From contig JBLNBZ010000148.1 in the NCBI GenBank assembly GCA_050260355.1, positions 1 through 41,422 on the forward strand: 41,422 bases of DNA, written 5' to 3'. Origin of the DNA: CADEFX01 sp050260355. Its GTDB lineage: Bacteria > Pseudomonadota > Alphaproteobacteria > Rhizobiales > Hyphomicrobiaceae. Made by a program: the position numbers and the translations under genes. Below the pieces are notes generated by a model. It ran no database searches and had not been told where the DNA came from. It saw nothing but the letters and a program-made list of their open reading frames with translations. Shown one piece after another: positions 25,451 through 33,749 of this stretch. Every line of letters starts with the position of its first letter. The first letter of the stretch is position 1.

Positions 25451-27700
25451 ATGCTGCCGCTGGCCGGTTACGCCGATCGCCTGTCCGTGCGACCCGGCGA
25501 AACGATCGCCTTCAAGGTGTCTAGCCAATTGTCGCGGCCGTTCATGGCACGCCTGGTGCGCGTCATCTGTGCGGACGCCAACCCGGCGGGGCCCGGCTTG
25601 CGTGAGGAGCCGGTCGCATCGTCCCTGGAGGGCAGCTACCCGTCGCGCAAGCAGCCGGTGCATATGGGCTCCTACGTCCGTGTCGACAGGACGCCGGACC
25701 TGTCGGGGCAGGCGCAACTCTCCCTCGTCGCAACGATCTGGCCCACCACGCCCTCGAGTGGCCGCCGCCAGGGCATTCTCTCGGCTTACGATCCCAACGT
25801 GCGGATCGGACTTGCGCTCGCCATTGGCGAGGACGGCAGCGTCGAGGCGCTGCTCGGCACGACGCGCGTCAAGACCCGCGTGCCTTGTGTGCGACGAAGC
25901 TGGTATCGTGTCTGGGCGGTCTTCGATGGCGCGTCGCGAACCTTGCGCGTCGGACAAGTGCCCCTGGTCAAGGGCGTCGCGCACGGCGCGCCGGTCGTCG
26001 CAGAGGTCGCGGTCGATGCCGGCTCGGCTCTGCCGCCGGCAGGCATGCCGTGGCTCGTCGGGGCGCTCGGCGGAGCGCCCGTGCGTGGGCACTTCAACGG
26101 CAAGATCGAGCAGCCGATGATTTTCGCGCGTGCGCTTGCGCCCGCCGACATCGAGGCGGCTGCGCGCGGCGGGGCCAGCGAGGCCACCAAGCATCTCGTG
26201 GCACGCTGGGACTTCTCGCAGGACATGTCGTCGCTGCGCGTGATCGATACCGGCCCGCACGCTCTGCACGGCAGTCTCGTCAATCTGCCGGCGCGGGCCA
26301 TGACCGGGTCGACGTGGACCGGCCGCGAGATGTGCTTCCGCCATGCACCGGCCGAATATGCCGCCATCCACTTCCACGACGACGATCTCTCCGACTGCGG
26401 CTGGCAAACCGACTTCGAGTGGAAGGTGCCCGCAGGCACGCGCTCCGGCGTCTACGCGGTGCGGCTCGAGTGCGAGGGCGCGCAGGAGAACATCCCGTTC
26501 TTCGTGGTGCCGCCCAAAGGCAAGCGCACGGCCGATCTGTGCCTGCTGATGTCGACGTACACGTACACCGTCTATCACAATCACATGCGGCCTGAATCCA
26601 CCGATGCCCGCTGGCTCAAGATGTGGAGCGATCAGGCCGAGGCCTGGGGCGCCTACCGCTACAATCCGGGACAGCACCGCGACTACGGCCTGTCGACCTA
26701 CAACTTTCACTCCGACGGCAGCGGTATCTGCCACGCGTCGTGGTTGCGGCCGATGCTGACCATGCGCTGCGGCTACATCACCTATCCGGAGCCTGACATT
26801 CGCGGCTCGGGCTTGCGGCATTTCCCGGCCGACACGCATCTGATCGCCTGGCTCGAGGCCAAGGGCTACAGCTACGACGTCATCACCGATGCGGAGCTCG
26901 ACGCCGAGGGCTACGAGCTGATCAAGCCGTACCGCGTGGTGATGACCGGCTCGCATCCCGAGTACCACACCGGCGCCATGCTCGACGCGCTCGAGGCCTA
27001 CCGCGACGGCGGCGGCCGCTTCATCTATCTCGGCGGCAACGGCTTCTACTGGAAGGTGGCACGCCACAAGGAAGCTCCCGCGGCGATCGAGATCCGGCGC
27101 GGCGAGGGTGGCATCCGCGCATGGGCGGCGGAGCCCGGCGAGTACTACAACGCCTTCGATGGGGAGTATGGCGGACTTTGGCGGCGCAACGGCCGCCCGC
27201 CGCAAAACCTCGTCGGCGTCGGCTTCACGGCGCAGGGCAATTTCGTCGGATCGTACTACCGTCGCACGCCGGAGGCGCTGAGCTCGCGCGCGGCCTGGAT
27301 CCTCGAAGGCGTGGCCGATGAGAAGATCGGCGACTTCGGGCTTTCAGGCCACGGCGCGGCGGGCTTCGAGCTCGACCGCGCCGATCAGCGCCTCGGCACG
27401 CCGCCGCACGCCGTGGTGCTGGCGCAGTCGGAGGGCCACAAGCCGGAGGCGCCGTGGGTGCTGGTGCCCGAGGAGCATCTGACGCATCTCGTGACCTGGG
27501 CGCTGGAGCCGGCGCCGAAGCTGATCCGCGCCGATATGGTCTTCTTCGAGGCGCCCAACGACGGTGCCGTGTTCTCCACGGGCTCAATCACCTTCTGCGG
27601 CTCGCTGCCGCCGAACAACTTCGACAACAACTGCTCGCGCATCCTCGCCAACGTGCTGAATCGGTTCCTCGACGCGAAGGCGAGATTTCCGATGCCGTAG
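25451..27700 (+). CDS. N,N-dimethylformamidase large-subunit-like amidohydrolase
   Basis: The protein has 749 residues from ATG 25451, which is preceded by GAGGGG; the open frame extends upstream to 25376 without a better site. A beta-rich N-terminal region includes a LamG/concanavalin-like part (RWDFSQDMSSLRVIDTG, then HALHGSLVNLP, about 255-285). A catalytic region follows with TYTYTVYHNH (about 370), YGLSTYNFHSDGSG (about 412-425) and MTGSHPEYHTG (about 500). Architecture and length match the large chain of bacterial dimethylformamidase. That enzyme uses an unusual mononuclear iron held by two Tyr and a Glu to hydrolyse DMF to dimethylamine and formate. The small subunit normally encoded alongside is not here, so the true substrate is open. 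Confidence 0.8.
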   Translation: MLPLAGYADRLSVRPGETIAFKVSSQLSRPFMARLVRVICADANPAGPGLREEPVASSLEGSYPSRKQPVHMGSYVRVDRTPDLSGQAQLSLVATIWPTTPSSGRRQGILSAYDPNVRIGLALAIGEDGSVEALLGTTRVKTRVPCVRRSWYRVWAVFDGASRTLRVGQVPLVKGVAHGAPVVAEVAVDAGSALPPAGMPWLVGALGGAPVRGHFNGKIEQPMIFARALAPADIEAAARGGASEATKHLVARWDFSQDMSSLRVIDTGPHALHGSLVNLPARAMTGSTWTGREMCFRHAPAEYAAIHFHDDDLSDCGWQTDFEWKVPAGTRSGVYAVRLECEGAQENIPFFVVPPKGKRTADLCLLMSTYTYTVYHNHMRPESTDARWLKMWSDQAEAWGAYRYNPGQHRDYGLSTYNFHSDGSGICHASWLRPMLTMRCGYITYPEPDIRGSGLRHFPADTHLIAWLEAKGYSYDVITDAELDAEGYELIKPYRVVMTGSHPEYHTGAMLDALEAYRDGGGRFIYLGGNGFYWKVARHKEAPAAIEIRRGEGGIRAWAAEPGEYYNAFDGEYGGLWRRNGRPPQNLVGVGFTAQGNFVGSYYRRTPEALSSRAAWILEGVADEKIGDFGLSGHGAAGFELDRADQRLGTPPHAVVLAQSEGHKPEAPWVLVPEEHLTHLVTWALEPAPKLIRADMVFFEAPNDGAVFSTGSITFCGSLPPNNFDNNCSRILANVLNRFLDAKARFPMP

Positions 27701-27715
27701 GCGCTGAGGGGCGGC

Positions 27716-28846
27716 CTACGTCATGGCCGCCATCACGCGGCCGATGAAGCCGTTGATCGCCGCGCCGTCGATCCAGCGCAGCACGGTGACGAGATCGTGC
27801 TCGCGGTCGACCCAAATGAGGTTGGTGCCGGCGCCGAGCGCGAACACGCTCGAGGCCGATGCATTGGCATAGCGCGCCGCGCCGAGATTGAGCCACCACA
27901 GATAGCCGTAGCTCTCGTTGGTCGGCGAGGGGCTGAGCATTGCATCGACCCAGGCGGCGGGCAGGATCTGCTGGTCGCCCCAGCGTCCTTTGCGCGCGAC
28001 GAGCAGGCCGAGCCGCGCATGATCGCGCGCCGCGATGAACATGCCGCCGCCCCAGTGCGCGCCGCCCGACACCGACTGCACGCGCCGGCCGTTCAGCTCA
28101 ATCCACGATGTGCGGTAGCCGTGCCACTCCCAGCCCGGCGATGCGCCGATGGGGTCCATCACGCGCTCGCGCAGCACCTCCGGCAGGGCGCGGCCGAAGC
28201 GTTGCAGCAGGCAGAGGGCCAGAAGGTTCACGCGCACGTCGTTGTACTCGTAGAAGCTGCCGGGCGTCTCGAGCTCGCGGCGCTGGCCTTTGCGGCTGTT
28301 GTCGGCGCCAACCCCGACCTGCCGGTTATGGTCGACCTGATCCGACTTGCCCCACAGCTCGCCCTGCCATTCGCTCGACTGCTGCAGGAGATGGCGCCAG
28401 GTGATGCGGGCGTTGTGCGGGCTCTCGAACCAGGGGCCGCGCACCGTCGTGCCGACCGGCTCGTCGATGCTCTTGATGAGCCCGTCAGCGACGGCAAGGC
28501 CGGCGAGCACCGCGAGATAGCTCTTGGCGATGCTGAACGTCATGTCGTTGCGCGCAGTGTCGCCCCACTCGGCGACGATGCGGCCGCTCCTGAGGATCAG
28601 ACCGGCAGGGCCTTCGCGCGGCACGACCGGACCTGCGACCTCGCTCCAGGGTCCGGTCTCGTTCCACTCGACGATGCCGACATAGCGGCCATCGGGATAA
28701 TAGAAGCTGCGCGGCCACTTGCTCTCGCTCGCCTTGGCGAAGTCGACGGCTGCCTGCAGCTTGTCCGGATCGAAGCCGGCGGCGGACGGTGCAACCGCGT
28801 CCCAGCGATCGGGCGCGGGAATGTAGGTGTTCGACATGGTGGCCAC
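27716..28846 (-). CDS. Serine hydrolase of the class C beta-lactamase / esterase family
   Basis: The 376-residue protein starts at a GTG with GGAG 5 bases upstream. It carries the SxxK motif in FSIAKSYLAV (Ser nucleophile, about residue 102). A Y-x-N-like element in FYEYNDVRVNLLAL reads YND rather than YSN. The remaining fold marks are GGGMFIAARDHARLGLL and LGAGTNLIWV in the position of the third motif. No signal peptide is visible, so a cytoplasmic esterase, amidase or peptidase is more likely than a resistance enzyme. It is convergent with the dimethylformamidase-like gene, with only 15 bases between stops, which may point to a shared pathway. Confidence 0.85.
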   Translation of the reverse strand: MATMSNTYIPAPDRWDAVAPSAAGFDPDKLQAAVDFAKASESKWPRSFYYPDGRYVGIVEWNETGPWSEVAGPVVPREGPAGLILRSGRIVAEWGDTARNDMTFSIAKSYLAVLAGLAVADGLIKSIDEPVGTTVRGPWFESPHNARITWRHLLQQSSEWQGELWGKSDQVDHNRQVGVGADNSRKGQRRELETPGSFYEYNDVRVNLLALCLLQRFGRALPEVLRERVMDPIGASPGWEWHGYRTSWIELNGRRVQSVSGGAHWGGGMFIAARDHARLGLLVARKGRWGDQQILPAAWVDAMLSPSPTNESYGYLWWLNLGAARYANASASSVFALGAGTNLIWVDREHDLVTVLRWIDGAAINGFIGRVMAAMT

Positions 28847-28927
28847 GGCAGCTCCGATCGATTGGCGTGATCGTCCTCAAACAATGCGCATGCGTAGCAT
28901 GGCGGCGCGCGGTCGGAAAACCTCGAC

Positions 28928-29431
28928 TTATATCTGCTCCGCTGCCAGCAGCGTCGGCACGAGAAGATTGGCCAGGATCTTGGCGGCTTCAATTTCCGCC
29001 GCCCCGTAGCTGTTCGCCAGGCCGCAGCAGTTCAGCGTGCCGAGCCTCCGCCCGGCATGGCGGATTGGCGCATTGAGGATCGCGCCCACGCCGAGGCTGA
29101 AGATCAGCTCGTGATCGGGAAACGTCGCCTTCACGGCTTCGGGATCGGCGGCAAGGAAAATCTCGCCGCTTGCCGCCAGGCGGTGATCCTTGTCGATGGT
29201 CTTGAGCTGCTTGCGCCCGCCCACCGGGTAGGCCTTCGGATCGCTCGAGTAGAGCCGCTCGACCTCCTGCGTTGCCTCAACGAACCGCAGCACCGTCAGC
29301 AGCTTGTAGCCGACCGTATCGCGCACCAGCGCATCGACCGCCGCGTAGGTCTTCTGCGGATCGGCGGCGGCGGAAAGCGTCAGAACTTGCGCAACGTCCT
29401 GCAGGCTCAGCGCGCGCTTGGATGTGCTCAT
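28928..29431 (-). CDS. GAF-domain protein
   Basis: The 167-residue protein is almost wholly a single GAF domain. An N-terminal helix (LQDVAQVLTLSAAADPQKTY) leads into VGYKLLTVLRFVEATQEVERLYS, and the C-terminal core has VGAILNAPIRHAGRRLGTLNCCG. GAF domains bind small molecules or form dimer sensors; no output domain is attached. A good AGGAG lies about 9 bases before the ATG. The ATG overlaps the TGA of a decayed reading frame upstream as ATGA, so it was probably once part of a coupled pair. The hydrolase gene follows on the same strand after 81 bases. Confidence 0.8.
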   Translation of the reverse strand: MSTSKRALSLQDVAQVLTLSAAADPQKTYAAVDALVRDTVGYKLLTVLRFVEATQEVERLYSSDPKAYPVGGRKQLKTIDKDHRLAASGEIFLAADPEAVKATFPDHELIFSLGVGAILNAPIRHAGRRLGTLNCCGLANSYGAAEIEAAKILANLLVPTLLAAEQI

Positions 29432-29716
29432 GACACGGCTCCTGTTCTGGCGAGGGCAGGGATCGGCACCGCCTCGCCCGGCTCACCCGTGCCGTTGGCG
29501 AGCCAGATCTCGTTGCCGGCGACGATGCGCACCGCTTCCGCGAAGCCGAACGTCACGATCGCCAGGTCGTCGCCGCAGCGGCTCGATGGTCGGGTCGATG
29601 GCAAGATCGCAGCCGCGGAGCTCGATGCCGGTGATGCAGCTCAACGGCGCTGCGCCACAGTGAGCAGCGACATGACGATTGGACCAAAGCCCCTGTTGGC
29701 GAACGCGATTTCTCAG
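29428..29716 (-). pseudogene. Probable decayed gene upstream of the GAF gene
   Basis: Three protein-like stretches with strongly GC-rich third positions follow one another in changing frames on the minus strand. They are EIAFANRGFGPIVMSLLTVA (near 29712-29655, after an in-frame TGA), then LSCITGIELRGCDLAIDPTI (near 29640-29580), then DDLAIVTFGFAEAVRIVAG (from about 29575) running to a TGA that overlaps the GAF start. Joining them needs two frame changes roughly 80-100 bases apart. I do not recognise the product. Assembly or sequencing indels could give the same picture as true decay. Confidence 0.5.
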
Positions 29717-29798
29717 ACCGCAACGCCGGGCAGAGTAATGGGCCTCGCCGGGATTGGCCACACCTCTGCGGGATCGATCGAGGGAGGGTGCCGCCGGC

Positions 29799-30632
29799 CT
29801 AGCCGTTGGACGTCGACCGCGCGGCCGCGCTGGGCGCCTGTCGCGACCGGGCGAGCAGGAAGATCGTGAGCGCAGTCGCAAGGTAGACGATGGCCTCCAT
29901 CAAGGTCGGCCTGTCCATGTAGCCGACGAGAACATGCAGCACGCGCCCTGGCCAACTGTGCTCGGACAACAGCCAGGACGAGTCCCAGAGCGTCCGATCC
30001 AGCACATTGAGCAGCCCGGCATTGGAAAGCTGGCGCACGGCCTCGGCTGCGAGGCCTGCAGCGAGCAGGGTGACGATGGCGCCAGTGACGGAGAAAACGC
30101 GGGCGACGGGAACTGCCGCAAGGCCGAAATAGATGGCGGCCGAGACAAGCGCAGCGACCGCCAGACCGCCGGCGCTGCCGAGCGCAAGCTGCACCGCGCC
30201 ATCGCCGCCTTGCATGGCGATGCCCGCCAGGAACAGGACGACCTCGCTGCCCTCGCGCATGACGGCAACCGCAACGGCAATGCCGAGAACCATGATCGAG
30301 CGATCGCCGCTCGCGACGGCATGGCCGAGCTTGCGCAGCCGCTGCGTCATCTCCCGCGCATGCGCCGACATCCAGACGACGTGCCAGGTCAGCATGCAGA
30401 CCGCGAGGAGAAGGATGGCGGCCGTGAACAGCTCCTGCCCGCGGCCGTCGAAGGCACCGGAGATGCGTGCCGCGAACAGCGCAACCACGGCCGAGCCGGC
30501 GATGCCCGCCAGAATGCCGAGGGCTACGGCCCGGCCGCGCCCGTCAACGCCGCGGGAGGCAGCCAGCACCACGCCGATGATCAGGCCGGCCTCGAGCACC
30601 TCGCGAAAGACGATGACGAATGCGGCGAGCAC
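29799..30632 (-). CDS. FTR1/EfeU-family iron permease
   Basis: The 277-residue inner-membrane protein has about seven hydrophobic helices and both iron-binding REXXE motifs: REVLE (10-14) and REGSE (126-130). The family imports iron; the acidic pairs lie inside helices and coordinate it. The start is a GTG with GGAG about 7 bases upstream, only 4 bases after the cupredoxin stop, so the two genes form an operon. The haem peroxidase EfeB and the large EfeO of the full E. coli system are not adjacent. Confidence 0.92.
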   Translation of the reverse strand: MLAAFVIVFREVLEAGLIIGVVLAASRGVDGRGRAVALGILAGIAGSAVVALFAARISGAFDGRGQELFTAAILLLAVCMLTWHVVWMSAHAREMTQRLRKLGHAVASGDRSIMVLGIAVAVAVMREGSEVVLFLAGIAMQGGDGAVQLALGSAGGLAVAALVSAAIYFGLAAVPVARVFSVTGAIVTLLAAGLAAEAVRQLSNAGLLNVLDRTLWDSSWLLSEHSWPGRVLHVLVGYMDRPTLMEAIVYLATALTIFLLARSRQAPSAAARSTSNG

Positions 30633-30636
30633 GAGC

Positions 30637-31002
30637 CTACTCCGCGATCAGGACACCCTTGGCGGTCTTCTCGTGATACTCGCCGACGAAGGCGTAGGAG
30701 CCCTTGCTGAGCGGCTTCACCCTGATGACCGCCGTGCCGTTGGCCGCGATGACCTTCTCCACCTTGAGCGGATGGCTCTCGAACTCCTCGGCGCTCGCAT
30801 CCATATTCTTCACGGTCAGCTTGATGGCCTTGCCAGCAGGCACCTTGATCTCGGCCGGATCGAACTTGTGATCCTTGATGGCAATGGTGATCTCGACGTC
30901 GTCGGCCGCGTCGGCGGGTGCAACCGAGGCGGCGCAGGCACCAAGAAGCGTCCAGCCCAGCACCAGCGCAGCAGCAAAGCGTCGTTCCGTCCCAACCAGC
31001 AT
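30637..31002 (-). CDS. Periplasmic cupredoxin-like protein of the FTR1 system
   Basis: The protein has 121 residues from ATG 31002, which is preceded by GAGG at 5 bases; an in-frame GTG at 31008 is less well placed. A signal peptide (FAAALVLGWTLLGACAASVA) leads to a single cupredoxin domain (ITIAIKDHKFDPAEIKVPAG onward). The type-1 copper cysteine is absent. Candidate metal ligands are Glu and His in EEFESHPLKVEKV and GEYHEKTAKG, as in other FTR1-linked cupredoxins. It probably binds or oxidises iron for the permease encoded 4 bases downstream. Confidence 0.87.
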   Translation of the reverse strand: MLVGTERRFAAALVLGWTLLGACAASVAPADAADDVEITIAIKDHKFDPAEIKVPAGKAIKLTVKNMDASAEEFESHPLKVEKVIAANGTAVIRVKPLSKGSYAFVGEYHEKTAKGVLIAE

Positions 31003-31229
31003 TTTCACCTCACCCGATCCTCAGTCGCGCCAATCACTAGAGGTAAAGACTACTCTTGTCGTCAAGAAAAAATCGAGCGCTGATTGTCTCACGCTGATTT
31101 GAGCTGGAGGCGGCTCGATAGCATGCCTCGATGGGCGCCGGTCAGCGTGGCCCCGTGGACGTCGGGTGGTAAATCGACCCCGCCGCCCGGGGCTTCTCGC
31201 CAGAGGGGCAGGCGGGCGTCCGGGGCCTG

Positions 31230-31241
31230 GCAAAATTTTGC
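31230..31241. repeat. Perfect 12-base AT-rich palindrome
   Basis: GCAAAATTTTGC is a perfect palindrome, and flanking TGG and CCA extend the symmetry imperfectly. It is conspicuous in otherwise GC-rich sequence, about 230 bases upstream of the cupredoxin start and 140 upstream of the rpsM promoter candidate. It may be a protein-binding site; none is assigned. Confidence 0.3.
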
Positions 31242-31368
31242 TACCAGACCATGCGGTTAGGCGGAAACGGCTGTGAACCCGGCAATTCAAGCTATTGAAG
31301 GTAAAGCCGGCCGCGGCGTCCGCCGCCTCTGCCGCGGGGTGGCCGGTTTGCCACGGTCTGTGACAGAG

Positions 31369-31397
31369 TTGACGGACAGTTGCACCTCGGCTAAAAG
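31369..31397 (+). promoter_or_regulatory. Sigma-70-type promoter of the rpsM-rpsK-rpoA-rplQ operon
   Basis: TTGACG (31369-31374) and TAAAAG (31392-31397) are separated by an ideal 17 bases. It is the best promoter match I found upstream of rpsM. It implies a leader of about 200 bases before the GTG, long enough for autogenous control, although I could not identify a specific structure in it. Confidence 0.5.
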
Positions 31398-31607
31398 GGC
31401 GCACTTTCGGGGAACTGGACAAGACAGCACCGGAACCGGCTGCCGAGGCACGGGCGCCGGTGTATGGCGTTTGGAGCTTGAGCTGTCCTAGTAGCGCTCA
31501 CGACCCTCGAGCGGGCGGTGTGACGGTCGCGCCGGCTTGCGGCGGAGAGACGTGTCGTATGCGCGCGATGGACGAACGGATGATCTGAGACGGTCTAGGA
31601 GAGACGT

Positions 31608-31985
<378 letters not shown>

Positions 31986-32078
31986 CCGGCGCAACGCGCC
32001 AGCGGGCCGTTGCGCGGCTCCGTGCTGGCCGGCCTCATTGTAGAACTGAGCAGCGAGCTCGCGGGAGCAATCCAGGAT

Positions 32079-32483
32079 ATGGCGAAAGAACAGCAGCAGG
32101 TGCAGCGGGGCAAGGTTCGCCGCCGCGAGAAGAAGAATATCTCCTCGGGCATCGCGCACGTGAATGCGTCGTTCAACAACACGATGATCACCATCACCGA
32201 CGCGCAGGGCAACACCATCGCGTGGTCCTCGTCGGGTACGATGGGCTTCAAAGGCTCGCGCAAGTCGACGCCCTACGCGGCGCAGGTTGCGGCAGAGGAT
32301 GCCGGCAAGAAGGCGGCCGAGCACGGCATGAAGATTCTCGAGATCGAGGTGAGCGGTCCGGGCTCCGGACGCGAGTCGGCGCTGCGGGCATTGCAGGCGA
32401 TCGGTTTCCAGATCACATCGATCCGCGATGTGACGCCCATCCCGCACAATGGCTGCAGGCCGAGAAAACGCCGCCGCGTGTAG
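32079..32483 (+). CDS. rpsK: 30S ribosomal protein S11
   Basis: The protein has 134 residues from ATG 32079 (MAKEQQQVQRGKVRRRE). The frame is open further upstream, but family members start here. Diagnostic segments are HVNASFNNTMITITDAQGN, SSSGTMGFKGSRKSTPYAAQ and the terminal DVTPIPHNGCRPRKRRRV. It sits on the 30S platform near the mRNA exit. It follows rpsM by 93 bases, a rather wide gap for this operon. Confidence 0.98.
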   Translation: MAKEQQQVQRGKVRRREKKNISSGIAHVNASFNNTMITITDAQGNTIAWSSSGTMGFKGSRKSTPYAAQVAAEDAGKKAAEHGMKILEIEVSGPGSGRESALRALQAIGFQITSIRDVTPIPHNGCRPRKRRRV

Positions 32484-32604
32484 CAGGATCTACGCGCGCG
32501 CACCCAGGCTCGCCACGGCGGGCGCGGATCCGCGTGCACAACAACTTTGGTGACTGGCTGCACCGTCCCCGCGGTAGGCGGCCTAAGTCGAGAGGTGGTC
32601 TCCC

Positions 32605-33621
32605 GTGTTACAGAAGAACTGGCAAGGCTTGATCAAGCCGACGAAGCTCGAAATCGAGCCCGGGCGCGAGCGCAACAGGATTGCAACGATCGTGGCGGAG
32701 CCGCTCGAGCGCGGCTTCGGCATGACGCTGGGCAACGCATTGCGCCGTGTCCTGTTGTCCTCGCTGCAGGGTGCGGCCGTCACGAGCGTGCACATCGACG
32801 GCGTGCTGCATGAATTCTCCTCGATCCCCGGCGTGCGCGAGGACGTGACGAATATCATCCTCAACATCAAGGACATCGCGCTGCGCATTCACTCCGAGGG
32901 CGTCAAGCGCATGGTCCTCAAGAAGGAGGGGCGCGGCCCCGCCAAGGCCGGCGACATCGAGACGAGCTCCGACGTCGAGATCCTCAATCCGGATCATGTG
33001 ATCTGCAACCTGGACCAGGGCGCGTCGATCCGCATGGAGTTCACGGCCTCCACCGGAAAGGGGTATGTGCCGGCCGACCGAAATCGGCCGGACGATGCGC
33101 CGATCGGGCTCATCCCGGTCGACAGCCTCTACAGCCCGGTCAAGAAAGTGTCCTACCGCGTCGAGAACACGCGCGAGGGACAGATCCTCGACTACGACAA
33201 GCTGACCATGACGATCGAGACCGACGGGTCGGTCAAGGCTGAGGACGCGGTCGCGCTGGCAGCGCGCATCCTGCAGGATCAGCTCGCCGTGTTCATCAAC
33301 TTCGAGGAGCCGAAGAAGGCCGTCGAGGAGCGCGCGCATCCCGAGCTGGCGTTCAATGCCGCTCTGCTGAAGAAGGTCGACGAGCTCGAGCTTTCGGTGC
33401 GCTCGGCCAACTGTCTCAAGAACGACAACATCGTCTACATCGGCGACCTGATCCAGAAGACCGAGGCCGAGATGCTTCGCACGCCGAACTTCGGCAGGAA
33501 GTCGCTCAACGAGATCAAGGAGGTGCTGGCCTCCATGGGCCTGCACCTCGGCATGGAGGTGCCGAACTGGCCGCCCGACAATATCGAGGAGCTGGCCAAG
33601 CGCTACGAGGATCAGTATTGA
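32605..33621 (+). CDS. rpoA: DNA-directed RNA polymerase alpha subunit
   Basis: The 338-residue protein begins at GTG with the alphaproteobacterial N-terminus QKNWQGLIKPTKLEIEPG. The assembly domain (about 1-235) includes GFGMTLGNALRRVLLSSLQG. After a linker, the C-terminal domain (about 255-325) has ELELSVRSANCLKNDNIVYI and TPNFGRKSLNEIKEVLASMG, which bind UP elements and activators. It nucleates RNA polymerase assembly. A large hairpin begins right after its stop. Confidence 0.98.
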   Translation: MLQKNWQGLIKPTKLEIEPGRERNRIATIVAEPLERGFGMTLGNALRRVLLSSLQGAAVTSVHIDGVLHEFSSIPGVREDVTNIILNIKDIALRIHSEGVKRMVLKKEGRGPAKAGDIETSSDVEILNPDHVICNLDQGASIRMEFTASTGKGYVPADRNRPDDAPIGLIPVDSLYSPVKKVSYRVENTREGQILDYDKLTMTIETDGSVKAEDAVALAARILQDQLAVFINFEEPKKAVEERAHPELAFNAALLKKVDELELSVRSANCLKNDNIVYIGDLIQKTEAEMLRTPNFGRKSLNEIKEVLASMGLHLGMEVPNWPPDNIEELAKRYEDQY

Positions 33622-33687
33622 GGTGAGATGGTGAGCGGTGAGTTGGTGAGATCGCCACTCACCACCTCACGGCCTGACCATCTCACC
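33622..33687 (+). repeat. Long hairpin built from GGTGAG repeats between rpoA and rplQ
   Basis: The left side has four GGTGAG units within 29 bases and the right side carries their complements. The outer arms GGTGAGATGGT (33622-33632) and ACCATCTCACC (33677-33687) pair perfectly over 11 bp. The inner arms GTGAGTTGGTGAG (33638-33650) and CTCACCACCTCAC (33658-33670) pair over 13 with one mismatch. A short unpaired stretch lies between the arm pairs, and the loop is ATCGCCA. It starts directly at the rpoA stop and would lie in the rpoA-rplQ transcript. It may be a processing, stabilising or attenuating structure, or a small mobile palindromic repeat. Confidence 0.8.
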
Positions 33688-33749
33688 AATCCACCACCAC
33701 AAGGCGCGGCCGTAGAACCGCGTCCGGCAACAACGAAAGGGTAATGACC

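Larger units (their letters stand above)
31003..31607. other. 605-base non-coding stretch between the iron operon and rpsM
   Basis: No credible gene is visible on either strand. It must hold the leftward promoter of the cupredoxin-FTR1 operon. A TTGACG occurs on the minus strand near 31052-31057, but I see no clear -10. It also holds the rightward promoter of the ribosomal operon (31369-31397). Two short inverted repeats stand out: GCAAAATTTTGC at 31230-31241 and TTCAA-gcta-TTGAA at 31286-31299. No remnant of adk or secY could be recognised. Confidence 0.6.

Noticed and set aside
25199..27205. Open frame of about 668 codons on the minus strand
   Set aside because: It mirrors the dimethylformamidase-like gene and the end of the L,D-transpeptidase, and has no recognisable motif or start signal.
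27797..28870. Open frame of about 357 codons on the plus strand opposite the serine hydrolase
   Set aside because: The minus strand encodes a protein with SxxK and fold motifs. The plus-strand translation is Ala/Arg/His-rich without features.
31003..31607. Remnants of adk or secY upstream of rpsM
   Set aside because: No stretch on either strand resembles adenylate kinase or SecY in any frame.
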